DNA from: Rubrimonas cliftonensis
Lineage (GTDB): Bacteria; Pseudomonadota; Alphaproteobacteria; Rhodobacterales; Rhodobacteraceae
Assembly: GCF_900107585.1 (NCBI RefSeq)
Contig: NZ_FNQM01000001.1
Location: 186,001-250,000 of the forward strand
Direction of reading: 5' to 3'
Length of the DNA: 64,000 bases
Shown here: one piece after another, positions 22,261 to 34,156 of the stretch
Numbering within the stretch: the stretch's first letter is position 1
Layout: every line of letters starts with the position of its first letter
Made by a program: the position numbers and the translations under genes
The notes under the pieces: model-generated
Seen by the model: the letters and a program-made list of their open reading frames with translations, nothing else
What the model was told of the DNA's origin: nothing
Database searches by the model: none

Positions 22261-23382
22261 TCAGTCGGCCGGGGCCATCCGCAGCAGGGCGCCGTCGGCT
22301 TCGTCGGCGAGAAGCCACACGGCCCCGTCCGGCCCCGTGCGCACGTCGCGAATCCGCCCGAAGTCGCCGTCGAGAATGCGTTCCTCTGCGCCGACGCCCT
22401 GCGGGCCGACTTCGAGACGGGAGAGCAGCTGGCGCTTCAGCGCGCCCACCAGCAGCGCGCCGCGCCATTGCGGGATGAGGTCGCCCCCATAGATCGCCAG
22501 ACCGGAGGGCGCAATGGAGGGGTCCCAGTAGAAGGCGGGCTGCTCCATACCCTCCTTCGCGACGCCTTCGCCGATGGGGGCGCCGGAATAGTGCGCGCCG
22601 TAGCTGATGACGGGCCAGCCGTAGTTGCGGCCCGCCTGCGGCTGGTTCACCTCGTCGCCGCCCGCCGCGCCGTGCTCGACGGTCCAGAGCCGGCCTTCCG
22701 CGTCGAGCGCCGCGCCCTGCGGGTTGCGGTGGCCGTAGGACCAGATCTCCGGCAGCGCGTCGGCGCGGCCCTGGAACGGGTTGTCCCCTGGCGCCGAGCC
22801 GTCGGGGGCGAGGCGCAGCACCTTGCCGGCATGGTCGCGCAGGTCCTGCGCGCGCGATGCCTCGCCGCGGTCGCCGGTCGTCACGAACAGCGTGCCGTCG
22901 GCGTTCACGACGATGCGTCCGCCGAAGTGGCGACCGCCCCGGGACGGCTTGTTCATGCGGAAGATGATCTTCACGTTCTCGAGCCGGTCCTCCACCAGCC
23001 GCGCCCGGGCGACCGCCGTCGCGGCGCCGCCGTCGCGCGGCTCGGCGAAGGAGAAGTAGAGCCGGCCCGACGTCTCGAAGTCGCGCGCAAGCGCCACGTC
23101 GAAAAGCCCGCCCTGACCGGAGGCGTAGACTTCGGGCACGCCGGACAGGGGGGCGGAGACCACGCCGGCCGAGATCAGCCGCATCCGGCCGGGCCGCTCG
23201 GTGACGAGCTGGCGGCCGTCGGGGAGGAAGGCCACCGACCACGGATGCTCCAGCCCCGCCGCCGCCGTCTCCACGCGCAGGAAGCCGGCGGAGCTGTCCA
23301 CCACCATGGCGTCGGCGGCCAGGGCGGCGCCTGCGCCCAGGCAGGCCGCGAGGGCGAGGGCGAGGCGGCGGGAAAGGCTCAT
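22261..23382 (-). CDS. PQQ-dependent aldose sugar dehydrogenase (Yli family)
   Basis: The 373-residue periplasmic protein begins MSLSRRLALALAACLGAGAA, a Sec signal peptide, and folds as a six-bladed propeller. Characteristic segments are LEHPWSVAFLPDGRQLVTER, GGLFDVALARDF, GDRGEASRAQDLRDHAGKVL, WSYGHRNPQGAALD and NYGWPVISYGAHYSG. These match soluble aldose dehydrogenases that use PQQ and calcium. GGAG upstream supports the ATG at 23382. It is downstream of hemB on the same strand with a 71-base gap. No PQQ synthesis genes are in the window, so cofactor supply is unknown. Confidence 0.9.
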   Translation of the reverse strand: MSLSRRLALALAACLGAGAALAADAMVVDSSAGFLRVETAAAGLEHPWSVAFLPDGRQLVTERPGRMRLISAGVVSAPLSGVPEVYASGQGGLFDVALARDFETSGRLYFSFAEPRDGGAATAVARARLVEDRLENVKIIFRMNKPSRGGRHFGGRIVVNADGTLFVTTGDRGEASRAQDLRDHAGKVLRLAPDGSAPGDNPFQGRADALPEIWSYGHRNPQGAALDAEGRLWTVEHGAAGGDEVNQPQAGRNYGWPVISYGAHYSGAPIGEGVAKEGMEQPAFYWDPSIAPSGLAIYGGDLIPQWRGALLVGALKRQLLSRLEVGPQGVGAEERILDGDFGRIRDVRTGPDGAVWLLADEADGALLRMAPAD

Positions 23383-23453
23383 GGCTCTGCTCCGGTTCGG
23401 CGTCTGCTCCAGAGTTAGGCGCGCCGGGCGGTTTTTCAGCCCGCTTCCCCGCT

Positions 23454-24452
23454 TCAGGCTTTCAGCGCGCGCGCCGCCTCCGGGGCGAAATAGGTGAGGA
23501 TGCCGTCGCAGCCGGCGCGCTTGAGGCACTGCAGGCTCTCCATCATCGCCCGCTCGCCGTCGAGCCAGCCGTTCGCGGCGGCGGCCTTGATCATCGAATA
23601 CTCGCCGGAGACGTTGTAGGCGAAGACCGGGCAGGCGAATTCCTGCTTCAGCCGCCGGATGATGTCGAGATAGGGCAGGCCCGGCTTGACCATCACCATG
23701 TCCGAGCCCTCGGCGAGGTCCATCGCGGTCTCGCGCAGCGCCTCGTCGCTGTTGCCGGGGTCCATCTGGTAGGTCTTCTTGTCGCCCTTCAGCGCCCCGC
23801 CCGAGCCCACCGCCTCGCGGAACGGGGAGAAGAAGCAGGAGGCGTATTTCGCCGCGTAGCTCATGATGAGGACGTCATGGAAACCGGCGCCCTCTAGCGC
23901 GCCGCGCATCGCCGCCACCCGGCCGTCCATCATGTCGGACGGGCCGAGGATGTCCGCGCCGGCCTCCGCCTGCGCGAGCGTCTGGCGCACGAGACATTCC
24001 AGCGACGGGTCGTTGGCCACCTTGCCGTCGATCACAAGCCCGTCATGGCCGTCGAGGTTGTAGGGGTCGAGCGCGACGTCGAGCATCACGCCGATCTCCG
24101 GCACAGCCTTCTTGATGGCGCGGGTGGCGCGGTTGACGAGGTTCTCGGGGTTCCACGCCTCCTCGCAGGTCGCGGTCTTCAGGCTCTCCTCGGTGTAGGG
24201 GAACAGTTCGATGGCCGAGATGCCGAGCTTCGCCGCGTCTTCGGCGGCGCGCACGGCGCGGTCGATGGTGAGGCGCTCCACGCCGGGCATGGACTGCACC
24301 GGTTCGGACCGGTCCTTCCCTTCGATGATGAAGATCGGCCAGATCAGGTCGTCGGCGGTCAGCGTCGTCTCGCGGACCATGCGACGCGCCCAGGGCGCCT
24401 GACGAAGGCGGCGGGGGCGGGCGTGCGGATAGGCGGCGGTGATGGGCGGCAT
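23454..24452 (-). CDS. hemB: Delta-aminolevulinic acid dehydratase (porphobilinogen synthase)
   Basis: This enzyme condenses two aminolevulinate molecules to porphobilinogen in tetrapyrrole synthesis. The 332-residue protein has both active-site lysine regions, SYAAKYASCFFSPFREA and MVMVKPGLPYLD, plus GPSDMMDGRVAAMR and the C-terminal LQCLKRAGCDGILTYFA. The start at 24452 (MPPITAAYPHARPRRLRQAP) has GGAGG six bases upstream; further upstream reading frame is non-coding. It is divergent from the acyl-CoA dehydrogenase gene across 184 bases that must hold both promoters. Confidence 0.95.
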   Translation of the reverse strand: MPPITAAYPHARPRRLRQAPWARRMVRETTLTADDLIWPIFIIEGKDRSEPVQSMPGVERLTIDRAVRAAEDAAKLGISAIELFPYTEESLKTATCEEAWNPENLVNRATRAIKKAVPEIGVMLDVALDPYNLDGHDGLVIDGKVANDPSLECLVRQTLAQAEAGADILGPSDMMDGRVAAMRGALEGAGFHDVLIMSYAAKYASCFFSPFREAVGSGGALKGDKKTYQMDPGNSDEALRETAMDLAEGSDMVMVKPGLPYLDIIRRLKQEFACPVFAYNVSGEYSMIKAAAANGWLDGERAMMESLQCLKRAGCDGILTYFAPEAARALKA

Positions 24453-24636
24453 GGCGTTCCTCCGCTTCCATCGATGCCACGCCGCGCCCCCCGCGGCGAA
24501 AAGACAGATCGCCGCGGCTGGAGGGCGCGTGGCGAACGAGGCGTCGCGCCCTGGCCGCTTCCCGCGCCCCCGCGTTTCGCGGAAGGTTGTCTGCGGAGGC
24601 GCAGGGCGGATTCGCGCCCGTCGAAGAGGATGCGGC

Positions 24637-25782
24637 ATGGATTTCACGCTGAGCGAGGAGCAGGCGCAGATCGTCGCCATGGTCGACGCCTTCGCCGCGG
24701 AGAGGCTCGCCCCCTGCACGGGCGAATGGGACCGGACGGCGCATTTTCCCCTCGACGTGATGCGAGGGGCCGCCGCGCTGGGCCTCGCGGGCGTGTTCGT
24801 GGACCCTGAGCACGGCGGCTCTGGCCTCGGGCGGCTGGACGGGGCGCTGATATTCGAGGGGCTCGCGAGGGGGTGCGTCTCGACCTCGGCGTTCCTCACG
24901 ATCCACAACATGGTCGCCGGGATGATCGACCGCTACGGCGACCCCGAGCAGAAGGCGCGCTGGCTGCCCGCGCTCTGCGCCATGGAGACGGTGGCGAGCT
25001 ACTGCCTGACCGAGCCGGGCTCGGGCTCGGACGCGGCGGCGCTCAGGACGACGGCGCGGGCGGATGGCGACAGCGGCTACGTCCTGAATGGCGCCAAGGC
25101 GTTCATCTCCGGCGCGGGCGCCTCGAACCTCTACGCCGTGATGTGTCGCACGGGCGAGGCGGGGCCGAAGGGCATCTCATGCCTGCTGGTGGAGAAGGGG
25201 ACGCCGGGGATGAGCTTCGGCGCGCCGGAGCGCAAGATGGGCTGGAACAGTCAGCCGACCGCCACCGTCTCCTTCGACGACTGCCGGGTGCCGGCGGAGA
25301 ACCGGCTCGGGCCGGAGGGCCACGGCTTCCGCTACGCCATGGCGGGGCTCGACGGCGGGCGCATCAACATCGCCGCCTGTTCGCTTGGCGGCGCGGCCTG
25401 GGCGCTGGAGGCCGCGACCGCGCATGTGAAGGAGCGCGTCGCGTTCGGCAAGCCCCTCAGCGCGCTGCAGGCCGTGCAGTTCAGGCTCGCCGACATGGCC
25501 ACCGCGCTGGAGGCCTCGCGGCTGATGACGTGGGCCGCGGCGGACGCGCTCGACCGGGGCGACCCGGAGGCGACTAAACGCTCGGCGATGGCCAAGCGCT
25601 TCGCGACCGACGCCTGTTTCGAGATCGTCGACGAGGCGCTGCAACTCTTCGGCGGATACGGCTACATAGCCGATTACGGCGTCGAACAGCGGCTGCGCGA
25701 CCTGCGCGTGCATCGCATCCTCGAAGGCGCCAACGACATCATGCGCGTCATCATCAGCCGCAAGCTGCTCGACGCCGCCTGA
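24637..25782 (+). CDS. Acyl-CoA dehydrogenase, isobutyryl-CoA dehydrogenase-like
   Basis: The 381-residue flavoprotein starts MDFTLSEEQAQIVAMVDAFA. It has the FAD/substrate segments YCLTEPGSGSDAAALRTTA and FISGAGASNLYAVMCRT. The C-terminal LFGGYGYIADYGVEQRLRDLRVHRILEGANDIMR carries the catalytic Glu. Close resemblance to isobutyryl-CoA dehydrogenase, plus a 3-hydroxyisobutyryl-CoA hydrolase-like gene 0.8 kb downstream on the same strand, suggests valine degradation. Short-chain acyl-CoA dehydrogenase activity is an alternative. AGAGGA upstream supports the start at 24637. Confidence 0.9.
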   Translation: MDFTLSEEQAQIVAMVDAFAAERLAPCTGEWDRTAHFPLDVMRGAAALGLAGVFVDPEHGGSGLGRLDGALIFEGLARGCVSTSAFLTIHNMVAGMIDRYGDPEQKARWLPALCAMETVASYCLTEPGSGSDAAALRTTARADGDSGYVLNGAKAFISGAGASNLYAVMCRTGEAGPKGISCLLVEKGTPGMSFGAPERKMGWNSQPTATVSFDDCRVPAENRLGPEGHGFRYAMAGLDGGRINIAACSLGGAAWALEAATAHVKERVAFGKPLSALQAVQFRLADMATALEASRLMTWAAADALDRGDPEATKRSAMAKRFATDACFEIVDEALQLFGGYGYIADYGVEQRLRDLRVHRILEGANDIMRVIISRKLLDAA

Positions 25783-25800
25783 GCGGCGCGCAGGCCACGG

Positions 25801-26502
25801 CTACTTGCAGTCCTTGAGCGCCGCGTGGGGGGCGGAGAGGAACTCCCGCGACCAGACGAGCCAGCCGACGGCGACGGTCGCGGCCGCCAGCCCCCAAGGC
25901 CCGACCAGCCAGCCCAGAGCGGCCAGCGCGAAATAGAGCGAGCGCAGGCCGCGGTTGAAGTTGTGGGCGGCGCGGATGTTCAGGGCCGCGGCCATGTCGG
26001 CGCGGGGCAGGGCGCAGGGGTCCTCCGGGTCGAGCGGGACCGAGGCCATCGCGACTGCGCTGTAGGCGAAGACGCGGGTGGACCAGACGAAGCGCAGGAA
26101 GGCGTGCGCCAGAAACAGCACGACCAGCGCCAGCTTCATCCGCCACAGCAGAAGCGGCGCGCCGGCGCCGGCGAGGCCCTCGGCGGCCTCCTCCAGCGGC
26201 GCCGGGTTGCCGATCAGCGCCAGCGCGCCGCCGACCGCGATCAGCGTGGTGGAGGCGAAGAAGGCGGCGCCCTCGCGCAGGCCGGCGAGGATCGTTGCGT
26301 CGAAGATCTTCTGTTCGCGGCGGATGAACTGGCGCATCCACTCCCGCCGGTAGGTCTCCATCAGCACCGCGACCGAGGGGCGGCGGGGGCCCGGATGCTC
26401 GATGCGCCAGCCCAGCACGCCCGCCGTCAGCAGCAGGAACGCCACGGCCGCGAGGTCGTAGGGCGTCAGCAGCGCGAGCGCATCCCTGAGCGTCATCTCC
26501 AT
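25801..26502 (-). CDS. DUF599 family membrane protein
   Basis: The 233-residue integral membrane protein has about four hydrophobic segments (near residues 17-32, 78-98, 122-142 and 190-215). It has the DUF599 signature MRQFIRREQKIFDATILAGL. NIRAAHNFNRGLRSLYFALAALGWL, also a family hallmark, is near the C-terminus. Its function is unknown. It lies between two rightward valine-catabolism-type genes but on the opposite strand, converging on the acyl-CoA dehydrogenase gene with an 18-base gap. Confidence 0.85.
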   Translation of the reverse strand: MEMTLRDALALLTPYDLAAVAFLLLTAGVLGWRIEHPGPRRPSVAVLMETYRREWMRQFIRREQKIFDATILAGLREGAAFFASTTLIAVGGALALIGNPAPLEEAAEGLAGAGAPLLLWRMKLALVVLFLAHAFLRFVWSTRVFAYSAVAMASVPLDPEDPCALPRADMAAALNIRAAHNFNRGLRSLYFALAALGWLVGPWGLAAATVAVGWLVWSREFLSAPHAALKDCK

Positions 26503-26593
26503 GGCGCGCCACTCTAGCGAGGCGGCGGCGGCGCGCCAGCGGAGCTTTGCTTTCGGGCGCGCGCTCGCCTATCGCAGGGCGGGGGAGGCGCGC

Positions 26594-27658
26594 ATGGACG
26601 ACATCATCTTCGAGCGGCGCGGGGGGCTTGGGCTCGTCACGCTCAACCGGCCGAAGGCGCTGAACGCGCTGACGCACGCCATGGCGCTGGCGCTGGACGC
26701 GCGGCTGCGCGACTGGCGCGACGACGCGGGCGTGCAGGCGGTGGCGATCGTCGGCGCCGGGGAGCGGGCGTTCTGCGCCGGCGGCGACGTGCGCGCGCTG
26801 TGGGAAGCGGGACGCGGCGACCCCGCGCGGGACGGCGCGCGCAACTGGCGCTTCTACGCCGACGAATACCGGCTTAACGCGCTGATCCATCGCTACCAGA
26901 AGCCCTATGTCGCCTTCATGGACGGGATCGTGATGGGCGGCGGCGTCGGCGTCTCGATCCACGGCGCGCGGCGCGTCTCGGGCGACGCGACGCTGTTCGC
27001 GATGCCCGAGACCGGGATCGGCCTGTTTCCCGACGTCGGCGCGACATGGTTCCTGCCGCGGCTGCCGGGCGAGACGGGGATGTGGCTGGGGCTGACCGGC
27101 GCGCGGCTGAAGGCGGCGGACGCGGGAGCGGCGGGCCTGTGCGACCTGCATGTGCCCTCCGCCGCGCAGGCGGCGGCTGTGGAGGCGCTGGCGGCGGCGG
27201 ATCTCTCGGCGGGGCTGGCGGCGGTGGACGCGGCGCTGGCGCCCTTCGCCGCCGACCCCGGCCCGGCGAACCTGCCGCGGCTGCGCGCCGACATCGACCG
27301 GCTGTTCTCCGGCGGCGGCGTCGAGGCGGTGCTGGCGGCGCTCGACGGCGACGGCGGGGAATGGGCGGCGGAGCAGGCGGCGGCGATCCGCGCGAAGTCC
27401 CCCAGCTCGACGCGGATCGCGTTCCGGCAGTTGCGGGAGGGGCGGGCGCTTGATTTCGCGGCCTGCATGGCGCTGGAATACCGGCTGGCGCGATTCTGCA
27501 TGGTGTCGCCCGACTTCTACGAAGGCGTGCGCGCCGTTGTGATCGACAAGGACGCCGCGCCCCGCTGGCGGCCGTCTGCGCTGGCTGAAGCGGACGACGC
27601 CCATGTGGCGGGCGCCTTCGCGCCGGCGCCGGCGGGCGAGGAGCTGGCGCTGGACTGA
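26594..27658 (+). CDS. Enoyl-CoA hydratase/isomerase family, probable 3-hydroxyisobutyryl-CoA hydrolase
   Basis: The 354-residue crotonase-fold protein has GLGLVTLNRPKALNALTHAM and the oxyanion-hole regions AFCAGGDVRALWEAG and MDGIVMGGGVGVSIHG. The ATLFAMPETGIGLFPDVGAT segment carries the catalytic Glu and Asp typical of 3-hydroxyisobutyryl-CoA hydrolase. Its length and C-terminal extension also fit HIBCH, which releases 3-hydroxyisobutyrate in valine breakdown. GGGAGG lies just before the ATG at 26594. The nearby acyl-CoA dehydrogenase gene supports the pathway assignment. Confidence 0.87.
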   Translation: MDDIIFERRGGLGLVTLNRPKALNALTHAMALALDARLRDWRDDAGVQAVAIVGAGERAFCAGGDVRALWEAGRGDPARDGARNWRFYADEYRLNALIHRYQKPYVAFMDGIVMGGGVGVSIHGARRVSGDATLFAMPETGIGLFPDVGATWFLPRLPGETGMWLGLTGARLKAADAGAAGLCDLHVPSAAQAAAVEALAAADLSAGLAAVDAALAPFAADPGPANLPRLRADIDRLFSGGGVEAVLAALDGDGGEWAAEQAAAIRAKSPSSTRIAFRQLREGRALDFAACMALEYRLARFCMVSPDFYEGVRAVVIDKDAAPRWRPSALAEADDAHVAGAFAPAPAGEELALD

Positions 27659-27660
27659 GG

Positions 27661-27679
27661 CGACGGCGTTGCGCCGTCG
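27661..27679 (+). terminator. Short hairpin after the HIBCH-like gene
   Basis: Perfect eight-base arms (27661-27668 and 27672-27679) with a three-base loop start two bases after the stop codon. No T-run follows, so terminator strength is doubtful. Confidence 0.35.
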
Positions 27680-27803
27680 GCGCGCCGCCGCCGACCGCGG
27701 TCCTGGGTCGGGGCGACAGCACCGCCGCGCCGCCGCCTCGCGGGACTCGCGCCCCCGCCCGGTGGGCGCGGGTCGGGGCCGCGCCTGGCCTGAGATGGCC
27801 CGT

Positions 27804-28409
27804 TCAGTTGCTGTAGTTCGGCCCGGTGACGATGATGTAGGTCGCCGCCGCGCTCTTGGCGCTGTTGCAGGGACCGCAGAGCGTCACATGGTTGAGCGTG
27901 TCATGGCACCAGGCGGCGCGCGTCGCCTTGTCGGTGAAGCGGCCAGCGCTGTTCCAGTGGTCGACCACCGGCACGACATGGTCGATGGAGGCGGCGTTCA
28001 CCGGCGCGCGATGCGCCGGATGGGCCAGCGTGCCGGCGCCGGGGCATGTCCATGCCGGGACCGGCCCGAGACTGCCCGCCAGCGGCAGGGCGGCGGCGGT
28101 CGCGACGTCGGCCTGCGCCTTGTTGCGGGCGGCCACCTGGAACGACGTCGGGTAGTTGTGGCGGCGGATGTTGATGGCGATGATCGCGCTGAGCTCCGCG
28201 CCCCAGGCGGGCCTGAACGCCGCCGCCGCCGCGACGCATTCCGCCAGCACGTCGGTGGTGTTGGAGCCGGGCTCGAAGGTGTCATAGGCGCGCTGAAGCT
28301 TGACGATGCGCGGATCGTACGTCTTGCCGGCTTCGTCCGCCATCGAGAGGAAGTCGAGGATCTTCTCGCCGAGGGCTTCGCAGTCTTGGTCCGACAGGGC
28401 CTTGGGCAT
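27804..28409 (-). CDS. HNH-like endonuclease domain protein
   Basis: The 201-residue protein has a helical N-terminal half with no recognised family. Its C-terminal half resembles HNH nucleases: SIDHVVPVVDHWNSAGR (His144), NHVTLCGPCNSAKSA (178-187), and an earlier Cys122 that could pair with Cys178/Cys181 to bind zinc. No signal peptide, immunity partner or modification enzyme is adjacent. AAGGA lies upstream of the ATG at 28409. It could be a defence nuclease, a recombination-associated nuclease or a toxin domain. Its role is unknown. Confidence 0.68.
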   Translation of the reverse strand: MPKALSDQDCEALGEKILDFLSMADEAGKTYDPRIVKLQRAYDTFEPGSNTTDVLAECVAAAAAFRPAWGAELSAIIAINIRRHNYPTSFQVAARNKAQADVATAAALPLAGSLGPVPAWTCPGAGTLAHPAHRAPVNAASIDHVVPVVDHWNSAGRFTDKATRAAWCHDTLNHVTLCGPCNSAKSAAATYIIVTGPNYSN

Positions 28410-28587
28410 GGCTCGCGTCCTTTCGCTCAGGGCGGCGCCGGAAGCGCCGCGGCTCATGCGGACCATCCCTGCCAGACCCGCGCCCGGCGCGCGGTGACGG
28501 GCGTCACCACGGGCTGAAAAGCGGGCGCCGGCGGCGGCGTCCGTCCCTTGCCCGCGGCTGCGCTCGGGGGTGGGCGCTCGGCGGGCG

Positions 28588-28603
28588 GCGCTGACGTCAG
28601 CGC
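28588..28603. promoter_or_regulatory. Perfect 16-base palindrome past uvrA
   Basis: GCGCTGACGTCAGCGC is a perfect, loop-free palindrome located 15 bases after the uvrA stop and 179 bases upstream of the HNH gene start. It fits an operator for the HNH gene better than a hairpin terminator. Its role is unproven. Confidence 0.35.
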
Positions 28604-28617
28604 AGGCCGGGCCGGCG

Positions 28618-31512
<2,895 letters not shown>

Positions 31513-31783
31513 CCGCCGCCTCCTGCCGATCAATCCCGCTACATAGCGGCGGGGAGCGCCTGCGGCGAGGGCTGGCGGCGAGAGTGTCGGCCGCCGACGG
31601 ACGAGGCGTCGTTTCCTGGGCGCATCGACGCAAGTGACGCGGGCCGAGGCCGGAAAGCCGCCCAGGGCGGCGGCGATCGCCACGATGGTCGTCCGTGACG
31701 CAGGGGGAACCCCGCGCGTTATATGTCCGTTGACGATCCTCGGGGTAGTTCCGAACTTGTCCAGGGGTTGCGAAGGTGGGTTC

Positions 31784-33604
31784 ATGCCAGCCTCACTTTT
31801 CTCGCGCAGCTTGCTTGCGGCGTCATGCGGCGGGTTCGCCGTCATCGCCGCCGCAGCGGCGGCTTTCGGCCTCGTCCCGCCCATGGCGGCGGCGGCGGCG
31901 GCGGCGCTTCTGAGCTGCGCCGCGGCTGCCTGCGCATGTCTCGCGCCCGCCGCGAGCGAACCCGGGATCCCGGCGCCGGCGGAACGGACGACGGAGCCCG
32001 ACGTCGACGCTGAGCCGACGGCCGAGCCCGCCGCCACCGGCGATGAGATGCGCGCCCTGGGCGAGGCCGCGGCGCTCGTCGCCGGCGGCCGGTTCGCGGA
32101 AAGGGTCTCGGCGCCGGGCGCGGAGGCCGTTAACCGGGCGTTGGAGGCGGCGCAGAGCGCCGTGGACGAGGCCATGGCGCTGGCCGACCTGCTTTCCGGC
32201 GGAGACCTGTCAGTGACCGCCTCGCGCGCCCATCAGGGCGGCTACGACACCTTGCTGCGGGCTCTGAACGGCGTCTCGTCCAACCTGCGCGACATATTTG
32301 CGGCGGTGCAGGGCGCCGCTGCCGACATGAACGCGCAGTCGCACGCCCTCAGCGGCGACGCCGTGGCGCTGACCGGCGCCATCGACGAGCAGACCGGCGC
32401 GCTGGACGGGGCGCGGGCGGCGAGCGAGGCGCTGCGCGACGCGGTGTCGTGCGTGGCCCGAAACGCCGACGCCGGCGACGCCGCCGCCCGCCGCGCCCTG
32501 GAGGCGGCGAACCGCGCGAAGACCGGGGCGGACGCCGCGCGAACCGCCATAGGGGATCTCGTGAAACGCTCGCGGGAGATCGGCGCGCTGCTGGAGATGA
32601 CCGGGATGATCGCGCAGCAAACCAAGCTGCTCGGCGTCAACGCCGCCGTCGAAGCGGCGCGCGCCGGCGAGTCGGGCCGCGGCTTCTCCATCGTCGCGGC
32701 GGAGATCCAGGCGCTCGCGGGACGGGCCGCGAAGGCCTCGCACGACATCGAGGCCAAGATCGCGCAGAACAATGAGGCGGTGGACGCAGCGGTGAAGCGC
32801 ATCCAAGACTGCGTCGAGTTTCTCCGGCGCATCGACGAGGACGCCGGGGCCGTAACCGGCTCGGCGCAGGACATCCACGCAGCCTGCGCGGCGCAGAACG
32901 ACGCGCTGCAAGACACGCTGGCGCGGCTCGGCGCCGCAGGCGGCGCGGCCGGGCGCGTCGGATCCATCGCCCGGCGCACCGGCGTCGCGGCCGAGGAATT
33001 GGAGACTGCGGCTGGCGGGCTGCGCCGCCGCCTGGAGGGCGTGCTGCTGCGCGACGACAGCATGGAGGAAGCGGTGCGGAGCCGCGCCGCCGAGATCGGG
33101 CGCCTTTTCGAAGAGGGCCTCGCGAGCGGCCGCATCACGATGGAGGCCCTGTTCAGCCGCGACTACACGCCGATCGAGGGCTCCAATCCGCAGCAGTTCA
33201 TGACGCCGTTCGTGCCCTTTACCGATGCGGTGCTGCCGCCGGTGCTGGAAGGGGCGCTGGCGCTCGGCGAGCATGTGGCGTTCTCCGCCGCCGTGAACCT
33301 CGACGGCTTCCTGCCGACGCACAACCGCAAGTTCTCCGCGCCGCAGGGGTCGGACCCGGTGAAGAACGCCGCTCAGAGCCGCAACCGGCGCTTCTTCCAG
33401 GACCGCGTAGGGTTGGCGGCCGGCCGCTCGACGGCGCCGGTGACGATCCAGGCCTACCGGCGCGACATGGGCGGCGGCGACTTCGTCACCATGAAGGACA
33501 TCAGCGCCCCGATCGTCGTGCGCGGCCGGCACTGGGGCGGCCTGCGGATCGGCTATCGGCCGCTGAGCGCTTTTGGCGCGAACGCGGCGCGGCGTGCGGC
33601 CTGA
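31784..33604 (+). CDS. Methyl-accepting chemotaxis protein with a C-terminal sensor domain
   Basis: The 606-residue protein has two Ala-rich hydrophobic segments (residues about 8-30 and 33-55) and no periplasmic loop of useful size. A short HAMP-like region and long helices follow. The MCP signalling tip is near residues 275-310: [20 protein letters not shown], then [17 protein letters not shown]. It differs from the canonical QTNLLALNAAIEAARAGE at a few positions. After the coiled coil, residues about 440-600 form a globular domain with [12 protein letters not shown] and [20 protein letters not shown], a Cache-like sensor seen at the C-terminus of some alphaproteobacterial MCPs. It therefore probably senses a cytoplasmic ligand. 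AAGGTGG precedes the ATG. Confidence 0.88.
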   Translation: MPASLFSRSLLAASCGGFAVIAAAAAAFGLVPPMAAAAAAALLSCAAAACACLAPAASEPGIPAPAERTTEPDVDAEPTAEPAATGDEMRALGEAAALVAGGRFAERVSAPGAEAVNRALEAAQSAVDEAMALADLLSGGDLSVTASRAHQGGYDTLLRALNGVSSNLRDIFAAVQGAAADMNAQSHALSGDAVALTGAIDEQTGALDGARAASEALRDAVSCVARNADAGDAAARRALEAANRAKTGADAARTAIGDLVKRSREIGALLEMTGMIAQQTKLLGVNAAVEAARAGESGRGFSIVAAEIQALAGRAAKASHDIEAKIAQNNEAVDAAVKRIQDCVEFLRRIDEDAGAVTGSAQDIHAACAAQNDALQDTLARLGAAGGAAGRVGSIARRTGVAAEELETAAGGLRRRLEGVLLRDDSMEEAVRSRAAEIGRLFEEGLASGRITMEALFSRDYTPIEGSNPQQFMTPFVPFTDAVLPPVLEGALALGEHVAFSAAVNLDGFLPTHNRKFSAPQGSDPVKNAAQSRNRRFFQDRVGLAAGRSTAPVTIQAYRRDMGGGDFVTMKDISAPIVVRGRHWGGLRIGYRPLSAFGANAARRAA

Positions 33605-33625
33605 GCCGCACCTGAGAGGCGGTCG

Positions 33626-34156
33626 TCAGGCCTTTCCGCGCTCGCGCGAGAGCGGCTCGGCCAGCAACTCCTCGATGAAGACGCTCATGAGCTGGGCGCG
33701 GCTGTCCACGCCGGCCTTGGCGTAGACCCGGGCGCATTGGGCTCTCACGGTGCCGGCGGCCGCGCCGCGCACCTCGGCGATGGCGTCGTTGTCGAGGCCC
33801 TTAAGCGCCATCAGCGCCACGTCGCGCTCCGCCGGCGTCAGGCGCCAGCGGTCGAAGAAGCCGTCGATCACCTCGGCCATCTCGCCGCGCGCCGCCATCA
33901 CGCCGCGCCGCAGCGCCTCCTGCCGCGTCAGCAGGCGGCGGAGTTCGGCCATCAAGAACAGGGTGCCGGCCGCGAGCGCGGCTGCGGCGACCGCCTCGAG
34001 CGCGAGATGCGCCGACCCCGACGCGCCGCGCTCGGTGAAGTCGAAGGCGACGTCGGCGGCGAAGAACAGCGCGCAGAGGCCCTGCACGAGGATGACGGCG
34101 GCGAGCGCCCAGGCCCGCCGCTCGCCGGTGATCGCGATGAGGCGCGGAAGCTTCAT
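33626..34156 (-). CDS. Membrane-anchored LuxR-type helix-turn-helix regulator
   Basis: The 176-residue protein has two transmembrane helices (residues about 15-38 and 49-73), a short helical linker, and a LuxR/GerE-type HTH at 106-162 (LTPAERDVALMALKG, then LDNDAIAEVRG, AAAGTVRAQCARVYAKAGVDSRAQ). It is the last gene of a three-gene operon. Its ATG overlaps the stop codon of the cytochrome b561 gene by four bases. The design suggests a one-component regulator reporting on the membrane or on the partner cytochrome. Its targets are unknown. Confidence 0.85.
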   Translation of the reverse strand: MKLPRLIAITGERRAWALAAVILVQGLCALFFAADVAFDFTERGASGSAHLALEAVAAAALAAGTLFLMAELRRLLTRQEALRRGVMAARGEMAEVIDGFFDRWRLTPAERDVALMALKGLDNDAIAEVRGAAAGTVRAQCARVYAKAGVDSRAQLMSVFIEELLAEPLSRERGKA

